From assembly GCA_002392275.1 (NCBI GenBank), contig DGGQ01000083.1:1-6431 (forward strand): DNA of 6,431 nt, written 5' to 3'. The stretch comes from Treponema sp. UBA3870 (GTDB lineage: Bacteria; Spirochaetota; Spirochaetia; Treponematales; Treponemataceae). Made by a program: the position numbers and the translations under genes. The notes beneath the pieces were generated by a model. It had not been told where the DNA came from. It searched no databases and worked only from the letters and a program-made list of their open reading frames with translations. Numbering within the stretch: the stretch's first letter is position 1; each line of letters begins with the position of its first letter. Shown here one piece after another: positions 1 through 4,059 of the stretch.

Positions 1-1365
1 GTTGTAGGCCCTGGCAAGACGTGTGATTGAGTCAAGGAAGATTACAACATCCCTCTTGTGCTCGACAAGACGCTTTGCCTTCTCCAGAACCATCTCTGCG
101 ACCTGGACATGCCTTGTGGCCTGCTCGTCGAATGTAGAGGAAATCACCTCCGCCTTGATGCTTCTCTCCATCTCGGTGACTTCCTCGGGACGTTCGTCAA
201 TCAAGAGAACAATCAGGTAGACCTCCGGATTGTTTGTCGTTATGGCGTTCGCAATTTTCTGCATGAGGATTGTTTTACCAGCCTTCGGTGGTGCGACAAT
301 CAAAAGACGCTGGCCCTTTCCGATTGGGGCGAACAGGTCAACAATCCTTGTGCTCAGCTCGGTGCTAACGGTCTCAAGGTGCAGCTTTTCGTTAGGATAC
401 AGAGGAGTAAGATTCTCGAAAGGAATGCGCGTCTGGGCAACGTGCGGCGGATCGTAGTTTACGGACTCAATCCTCAGTAGAGCGAAAAACCTTTCCCCCT
501 CCTTGGGGCTTCTGGTCTGTCCGTAGATTGTGTCGCCGGTCTTCAGGTTGAAGAGCCTTATCTGGCTTGGCGAAATGTAGATGTCGTCCGGTCCCGGAAG
601 ATATGAGTTCTGCGGGCTTCTCAAAAATCCGTAGCCGTCAGGAAGAATCTCAAGCGCTCCGCTTGCGAAAATGATTCCGCCATGCTCGGTGTGCGCCTTG
701 AGGATTGAAAAAATGAGGTCCTGCTTTTTCATCGGGGCCAAATCGTCGGCTCCAATTCCGTACTGGGTGGCAAGTTCCCTCAGCTCCGGCATGCTCATCT
801 TTGTCAGGTCATTTATCTGTAGGCGTGGCTTTGACTCATATTCCTCGGGATTTTCAATCCTCTGGTCAGCTTCCACAGCCTCCATTCTTGCCTGCGCGTT
901 TCTTTCGTAGTTGCTGTTCCTGTAGTTGTTGTAGCGGCGGCCTCCGTTTCTGTAGTTGTTGTAATTATTGTAGCGACGGTTCTGGTAGTGTCCACCGTTT
1001 TCATACTGGCTTGGCCTCTCGGACCTTTCGGAAGCGTAATGACTTGTCTGAACATCCTGCGACTGCATGTTGTCCTGTGCAGGCTCCGATGTTTGCGCGG
1101 GCGAACTGCTTTGTGTCGGGGCGGATTCCGCGCTGGCTTCCTGTGCAGGCTGCTCCACGACCGGGGCTGGCTCATCGGCTGGGGCAGTCTTTTTTACAAC
1201 CCTTCTGCGTCTTGGTTTTACGACGGCCTCATCGGTCTTCGCATCGGCGGACTCTGTAGAATCCGTTTCGGCACCAGAATTTTCGGTCTGGGACTCATCA
1301 ACAGCAGAACTAAGTTCAGAACTTTCTGCGTCGGAACTTGCACCACGGCGTTTTGTAAATGCCAT
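1..1365 (-). CDS. rho: Transcription termination factor Rho, N-terminal 455 residues (C-terminus outside window)
   Basis: Rho is a hexameric RNA-dependent ATPase/helicase that ends transcription of untranslated RNA. Residues 181-455 follow E. coli Rho almost without gaps at an offset of 180. They include the Rho N-terminal helical region (KQDLIFSILK), the cold-shock-like RNA-binding fold (DGYGFLRS, GPDDIYISPSQIR), the Walker A motif APPKAGKT (358-365, Lys364), LLIDERPEEVTEM, and the Walker B segment FLDSITRLARAYN (Asp445). About 145 residues, including the Q- and R-loops, should lie beyond the left edge. Residues 1-180 are an added low-complexity extension: Ser/Glu/Ala/Pro-rich, a basic patch PRRRRVVKK (51-59), then a Tyr/Asn/Arg/Gly-rich stretch (127-156). 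The start at 1365 is supported by GGAG nine bases upstream and an in-frame TGA directly before the ATG. It diverges from the downstream signalling operon. Identity is near certain. Confidence 0.97.
   Translation of the reverse strand, partial: MAFTKRRGASSDAESSELSSAVDESQTENSGAETDSTESADAKTDEAVVKPRRRRVVKKTAPADEPAPVVEQPAQEASAESAPTQSSSPAQTSEPAQDNMQSQDVQTSHYASERSERPSQYENGGHYQNRRYNNYNNYRNGGRRYNNYRNSNYERNAQARMEAVEADQRIENPEEYESKPRLQINDLTKMSMPELRELATQYGIGADDLAPMKKQDLIFSILKAHTEHGGIIFASGALEILPDGYGFLRSPQNSYLPGPDDIYISPSQIRLFNLKTGDTIYGQTRSPKEGERFFALLRIESVNYDPPHVAQTRIPFENLTPLYPNEKLHLETVSTELSTRIVDLFAPIGKGQRLLIVAPPKAGKTILMQKIANAITTNNPEVYLIVLLIDERPEEVTEMERSIKAEVISSTFDEQATRHVQVAEMVLEKAKRLVEHKRDVVIFLDSITRLARAYN
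826..1365 (-). other. Disordered N-terminal extension of Rho (residues 1-180)
   Basis: This section codes for the part of Rho that has no counterpart in the short E. coli protein. It begins with an acidic Ser/Thr/Glu/Ala-rich stretch, passes through the basic patch at residues 51-59, continues Pro/Ala/Gln/Ser-rich to about residue 105, and then becomes Tyr/Asn/Arg/Gly-rich at 127-156 (bases 898-987), where YNNYRN occurs twice. The composition predicts intrinsic disorder. Insertions and extensions of this general type are known in Rho from Bacteroidetes, Actinobacteria and some Clostridia, where they affect RNA binding or condensation. A similar role here is inference. Confidence 0.85.
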
Positions 1366-1374
1366 TCAATTTTT

Positions 1375-1378
1375 CTCC
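1375..1378 (-). promoter_or_regulatory. Ribosome binding site of rho
   Basis: On the minus strand the sequence reads ATGGAGAAAAATTGAATG. The GGAG core is nine bases upstream of the ATG chosen for rho. The first ATG here opens only a four-codon frame that stops at the TGA touching the rho start, so it cannot be the rho start itself. Confidence 0.75.
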
Positions 1379-1589
1379 ATTCATATTATATGTAGAATCT
1401 CCCTTAAAAAAATAAAACGGGAGTTTTTTATAGGAACAAAAACACATTCCGCATACATACGTAATAATCAAATGCTAAAAACAAATGTATCCTGGGAATA
1501 TAAATCAAACTGCTTTTGACCAAGCAATACTGTCATGAAATGTTCTACATCGGAAACAAACGGCTTTCCATCCGCATCCGCATACCTAC

Positions 1590-1618
1590 ATTAACACATA
1601 AAAATCTTTTTTTGTCAA
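1590..1618 (-). promoter_or_regulatory. Predicted sigma-70-type promoter of rho
   Basis: The minus strand carries a perfect -35 hexamer TTGACA (1618-1613). A 17-base spacer follows, then the -10 hexamer GTTAAT (1595-1590, four of six consensus bases), preceded by TGT, an extended -10 element. Transcription would begin near 1583, giving rho an untranslated leader of about 215-220 nt. This is a sequence match only. Confidence 0.6.
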
Positions 1619-1707
1619 CAATTTATTTTAACCAGCGGCAATCCACAGGCTGAATTCAAAAAAAGGCCGGAAATCACAGCAAAAAGGCTCCCGGATCAAT
1701 CAAAATG

Positions 1708-1736
1708 ACGACAAAAACGCTGTTTTATGCTATAGT
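1708..1736 (+). promoter_or_regulatory. Predicted extended -10 promoter of the signalling operon
   Basis: The -35 hexamer ACGACA (1708-1713, four of six bases) is separated by 17 bases from the -10 hexamer TATAGT (1731-1736, five of six). TGC directly before the -10 makes it an extended -10 element. The expected transcription start, about seven bases after the -10, falls on or next to the ATG at 1743. If that is right, the first gene is translated from a leaderless or near-leaderless message. Confidence 0.55.
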
Positions 1737-1742
1737 GTACGC

Positions 1743-2354
1743 ATGTATCTGGATAATCACAGGATTCTAAAAACCGTGGTCATATGCGTAATAGCAGTGG
1801 CAATGAACGTTTTGACCATGTACATCTTCTACAATTGGATGAAAATTCCGCTCTTTTTCGACACAATCTGGACTGTGGCCGTAGTTTTCTACTCAGGTCT
1901 TGTTCCGGGACTGTGCGTTTCCCTTGCCTACAACGCAATAAACGCGCTTATCTGGACGATGCAGCAAGGATTTTTCGACCCGTTCATCATGCTCTATGCC
2001 GTCTGCGGAGTGCTGATCGTTTTTTCCACATGGATTTTTGCAAGGCGCAAGGAAGAATTCCAAATAAGCGTGCCGGTCACAATACTCTATCTTTTCCTCA
2101 TAGCGCTTCTTTCGTCATTCTGCACGATCGTGGCCGGAGGCATCATCGATTTTTTCCATTACAAGTATTACGAAATCCCGGACATGATGAACCCGATCAA
2201 AAAATTCACGGAAAGCTTCGTCCACCAGCAATTTTCACTGCTCGCATCCTGCATCCTTGGGCAGATTCCCATATCCTTTTTGGACAGGCTCCTTGCGACT
2301 TTTTCAGGATTCGGAATCTACTCTCTTGCACGGAAATTTCTTAAAGAGAACTGA
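1743..2354 (+). CDS. Polytopic membrane protein resembling an ECF-transporter S component; candidate sensor partner of the adjacent kinase
   Basis: The product is a 203-residue, strongly hydrophobic protein with about six predicted membrane segments, roughly at residues 8-30, 39-57, 58-76, 79-100, 110-136 and 162-198 (the last possibly two). The pattern FDTIWTVAVVFYSGLVPG near residues 39-56 and the C-terminal LDRLLATFSGFGIYSLARKF region recall the membrane fold of ECF-transporter S components and related 5TM sensor domains. This is resemblance by eye, not a firm family call. No transporter ATPase or T component lies nearby. It is instead the first gene of an operon ending 4 bp before a histidine kinase that lacks a sensor domain, so a ligand-sensing role is inferred. 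No Shine-Dalgarno sequence precedes the ATG. The next Met (residue 21) would remove half of the first membrane segment, so 1743 is preferred. Confidence 0.82.
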   Translation: MYLDNHRILKTVVICVIAVAMNVLTMYIFYNWMKIPLFFDTIWTVAVVFYSGLVPGLCVSLAYNAINALIWTMQQGFFDPFIMLYAVCGVLIVFSTWIFARRKEEFQISVPVTILYLFLIALLSSFCTIVAGGIIDFFHYKYYEIPDMMNPIKKFTESFVHQQFSLLASCILGQIPISFLDRLLATFSGFGIYSLARKFLKEN

Positions 2355-2358
2355 TGCC

Positions 2359-3174
2359 ATGACAGAAAAACCGCTCAGCCCTGCAGAAATGGAAGAAATC
2401 CTCAAAAGCTACACCACGATTTTCATCATATTCGACATAGTGTTTTTTTCCATGATATTCATTTTCATAATCCTTCTGATCCATTACATAAAGTCAAGGA
2501 AAAACATCAGGGACTCAAACGAATACCTCATGTACACAATAAAAGGTCAGGAAGAAGAACGTGAGCGCATTGCACGGGAACTTCACGACACTGTTGCCCA
2601 AAACATACGCTGGTGCAAAAGCCTGTGCGAAAAATCGGACGCGAAGGACAAGCTTTCTCAGATAGAAGAATATCTTTCAAAATCGCTTTCCCAAGTCCGG
2701 TCGATAAGCTACAACCTTGCTCCGCCGGACATTACAAAAAACGACTTCCTTTTGTGCATAAAAAATCTGTGCGAGGAGTTTACGGAAAATTCATCTGCAG
2801 GCATAAGGCTTTCCATACTTGAAAATACCACGGCATCTTTTTTGAACAGGGATGAAATACTGAACCTTTACAGAATCGTTCAGGAGGCGCTGAGCAACAT
2901 CTCAAAACATGCTGAGGCTGACGAAATAGTAATTTTGATCCGAAACCAAGCAGGAAACGAAGAAAAGGGTCTTTATATTTTTATAAGCGATGACGGAAAA
3001 GGCTTTGACGTAGAAAAGGTTGACGCTAAAAAACACTTCGGACTAAAAGGAATGAAAAAGTGTGCAGATTTGATCGGAGCGGAACTTTCCGTTGTTTCCA
3101 AAAAAGACTACGGAACGCAGGTAAAGATTTTTAAATCCGAAAGCCGCAAAGTAAATATACTGGGAAGGGTATAA
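2359..3174 (+). CDS. NarL/DesK-type (HisKA_3) sensor histidine kinase with a single membrane segment
   Basis: The product is 271 residues. A short cytoplasmic N-terminus leads into one hydrophobic segment (about 19-44), then a helical linker and a HisKA_3 dimerisation/phosphoacceptor domain with RIARELHDTVAQN, where His76 is the likely phosphorylated residue. A HATPase_c domain follows: N-box IVQEALSNISKHA (173-185, Asn180), G1 box SDDGKGFD (210-217), and G2 region FGLKGMKKCADLIGA (227-241). It should autophosphorylate and pass phosphate to the regulator encoded 2 bp downstream. There is no periplasmic, PAS or GAF domain, so signal input probably comes from the membrane protein encoded 4 bp upstream. 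The start at 2359 is preceded by AAAGAGAA at a suitable distance. An upstream in-frame ATG at 2257 would overlap the previous gene by about 100 bases and is less likely. The family call is firm; the signal is unknown. Confidence 0.93.
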   Translation: MTEKPLSPAEMEEILKSYTTIFIIFDIVFFSMIFIFIILLIHYIKSRKNIRDSNEYLMYTIKGQEEERERIARELHDTVAQNIRWCKSLCEKSDAKDKLSQIEEYLSKSLSQVRSISYNLAPPDITKNDFLLCIKNLCEEFTENSSAGIRLSILENTTASFLNRDEILNLYRIVQEALSNISKHAEADEIVILIRNQAGNEEKGLYIFISDDGKGFDVEKVDAKKHFGLKGMKKCADLIGAELSVVSKKDYGTQVKIFKSESRKVNILGRV

Positions 3175-3176
3175 GA

Positions 3177-3809
3177 ATGAACAGCAAAAATAACGGTTTT
3201 TTTGTCGTGGAAGACCACACGGTCACCAACATAGGACTTACCTCTTTGATCGGGCAAAAAACCGGTCTTGTTTGCCTTGGCTCTGCTTTTTCAAAATCTG
3301 AAGCACTGAAAAAGATAAGGGCACTTGCAGAAAGTGGTTCTGAAAATCTTCCCGGAATTATTATACTGGATTTATTTTTGGGAGAAGAAAGCGGCATTGA
3401 TGTGCTTAGGTTCGTCCGATCCGAATACCCTTCCATAAAAATTCTGGTCTATTCGATGTATGCGAAGCCCGGAATTCTTTCGCTTGTCCTGGAAGAAGGC
3501 GCACATGGTTTCGTTGAAAAATCAGCCCCTGAATCCATACTGATTACGGCCGTCAAAAAAATCATTTCGGGGGAAACGTTCATCCAGCAGAATCTTGTCT
3601 CCTCGCTTTTTACATATAAAACAATGTACGACGGACTTACAAGGCAGGAACAGAACGTTTTCAAAAAAATCCTTGAGCGCAAGGGCAAGGTACAGATTGC
3701 AGAGGAACTTGGCATATCCCCGCGTTCGGTGGACAACTATTTTACCCGCATTTTTGAAAAGACCGCATGCAAAAACATCCATGAAGTGATTTCAAAATAC
3801 GGAGAATAA
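3177..3809 (+). CDS. LuxR/NarL-family DNA-binding response regulator
   Basis: The product is 210 residues. A receiver domain occupies about 7-130, with the acidic pair Glu12-Asp13 (FVVEDH), phosphoacceptor Asp65 in IIILDLFLGEESG, the switch Ser93 (VYSMY) and the conserved Lys115 (GFVEKSA). A LuxR/GerE-type helix-turn-helix follows at about 154-208 (LTRQEQNVFKKI, then IAEELGISPRSVDNYFTRI). All catalytic receiver residues are present, so ordinary phosphorylation control is expected. It starts 2 bp after the kinase stop, with AAGGG seven bases upstream of the ATG, and is presumably co-transcribed with both preceding genes. Its DNA targets are unknown. The three palindromes just after its stop are candidates, for autoregulation or for control of the exported repeat protein downstream. 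Confidence 0.95.
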   Translation: MNSKNNGFFVVEDHTVTNIGLTSLIGQKTGLVCLGSAFSKSEALKKIRALAESGSENLPGIIILDLFLGEESGIDVLRFVRSEYPSIKILVYSMYAKPGILSLVLEEGAHGFVEKSAPESILITAVKKIISGETFIQQNLVSSLFTYKTMYDGLTRQEQNVFKKILERKGKVQIAEELGISPRSVDNYFTRIFEKTACKNIHEVISKYGE

Positions 3810-3830
3810 AATCCGTCTGCCGCAAAAAAC

Positions 3831-3890
3831 TGTGAAAAATTCACGGAAAACTTGTGAAATTTTCACAGAATTCTTACGTGAAAATTCATC
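3831..3890. repeat. Three evenly spaced imperfect palindromes (candidate operator array)
   Basis: The units are TGTGAAAAATTCACG (3831-3845), TGTGAAATTTTCACA (3853-3867, perfect half-sites) and ACGTGAAAATTCATC (3876-3890). The first two have three bases between the TGTGAA and TTCAC half-sites; the third has two. The units begin 22-23 bases apart, about two helical turns, so proteins bound to them would lie on one face of the DNA. They lie between the response regulator and the exported repeat-protein gene. Operator function, and the identity of any binding protein, are inferred. Confidence 0.6.
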
Positions 3891-3897
3891 GTTTTTT
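3858..3897 (+). terminator. Candidate intrinsic terminator of the signalling operon
   Basis: AATTTTCAC (3858-3866) and GTGAAAATT (3878-3886) are exact reverse complements, forming a 9-bp A/T-rich stem with an 11-base loop. Six T residues follow at 3892-3897, five bases after the stem. The stem is built from half-sites of the second and third palindromes. The low G+C of the stem and the gap before the T-run make it a weak terminator, and partial read-through is possible. Confidence 0.4.
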
Positions 3898-3911
3898 ATG
3901 AAAACATACTC

Positions 3912-3940
3912 ACTACAAAACAACAAAAACGTAGTAGCAT
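3912..3940 (+). promoter_or_regulatory. Weak candidate promoter of the repeat-protein gene
   Basis: ACTACA (3912-3917) and TAGCAT (3935-3940) sit 17 bases apart as possible -35 and -10 elements, matching three and four of six consensus bases. The poor -35 would fit a promoter that needs an activator, and the palindrome array ends about 20 bases upstream of it. No better promoter was seen in 3890-3993. Confidence 0.25.
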
Positions 3941-3978
3941 TTTTTAAACTCCAATTTTGGAAAAAACATTTAAAGCAT

Positions 3979-3983
3979 GGAGG
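3979..3983 (+). promoter_or_regulatory. Ribosome binding site of the repeat-protein gene
   Basis: GGAGG lies ten bases upstream of the ATG at 3994. This decides between two nearby ATGs: the one at 3977 contains the ribosome binding site itself and opens a frame of only five codons ending in the TGA that overlaps the true start. Confidence 0.8.
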
Positions 3984-3993
3984 CAGAAAATTG

Positions 3994-4059
3994 ATGCACA
4001 CGTTAAAAAAAACATTCCTTACGCTTGCCCTTGCGCTTGCGTTCGTATCGGCGGAGGCT
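3994..4059 (+). other. Signal peptide of the repeat protein (residues 1-22)
   Basis: The N-terminus MHTLKKTFLTLALALAFVSA has a short basic n-region, a 12-14 residue hydrophobic core and the AEA motif at 20-22, the classic signal peptidase I pattern. The absence of a nearby cysteine argues against a lipoprotein. Confidence 0.85.

Larger units (their letters stand above)
1366..1742. other. Divergent intergenic region, rho leader and operon promoter
   Basis: No gene is visible in these 377 bases on either strand. The left part (1366 to about 1583) would be the transcribed leader of rho. It is A/T-rich and contains only a weak 5-bp inverted repeat, CTCCC/GGGAG (1399-1403 and 1419-1423), with a 15-base loop. 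I see no recognisable riboswitch. The right part holds the rho promoter and the divergent promoter of the three-gene operon, whose -35 elements lie about 90 bases apart. Long leaders are known for rho genes that regulate themselves, but nothing in the sequence proves autoregulation here. Confidence 0.6.

Noticed and set aside
1385..1390. Perfect TATAAT on the minus strand close to rho
   Set aside because: No acceptable -35 element lies 16-18 bases upstream, and transcription would start within the ribosome binding site.
1399..1429. Inverted repeat CTCCC/GGGAG followed by a T-run on the plus strand
   Set aside because: The stem is only 5 bp with a 15-base loop, and no plus-strand gene ends here. 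On the minus strand, where rho is transcribed, no T-run follows it.
801..1519. Several overlapping open frames on the plus strand opposite rho
   Set aside because: They are antisense shadows of the Rho coding frame, rich in Ser/Cys/Arg, without ribosome binding sites or recognisable domains.
2257..2358. Upstream extension of the histidine kinase to an earlier ATG
   Set aside because: It would overlap the membrane-protein gene by about 100 bases, add a sequence with no family similarity, and has no ribosome binding site as good as the one before 2359.
3831..3890. Canonical CRP/FNR-type sites (TGTGA-N6-TCACA)
   Set aside because: The half-sites look similar, but the spacers are 5, 5 and 4 bases rather than 6, which would misplace the recognition helices of a CRP dimer. 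Another regulator is more likely.
3831..3890. A short CRISPR array
   Set aside because: The units are 15-bp palindromes with gaps of about 8 bases of simple A/T-rich sequence. There are no spacers of 30 or so bases and no cas genes.
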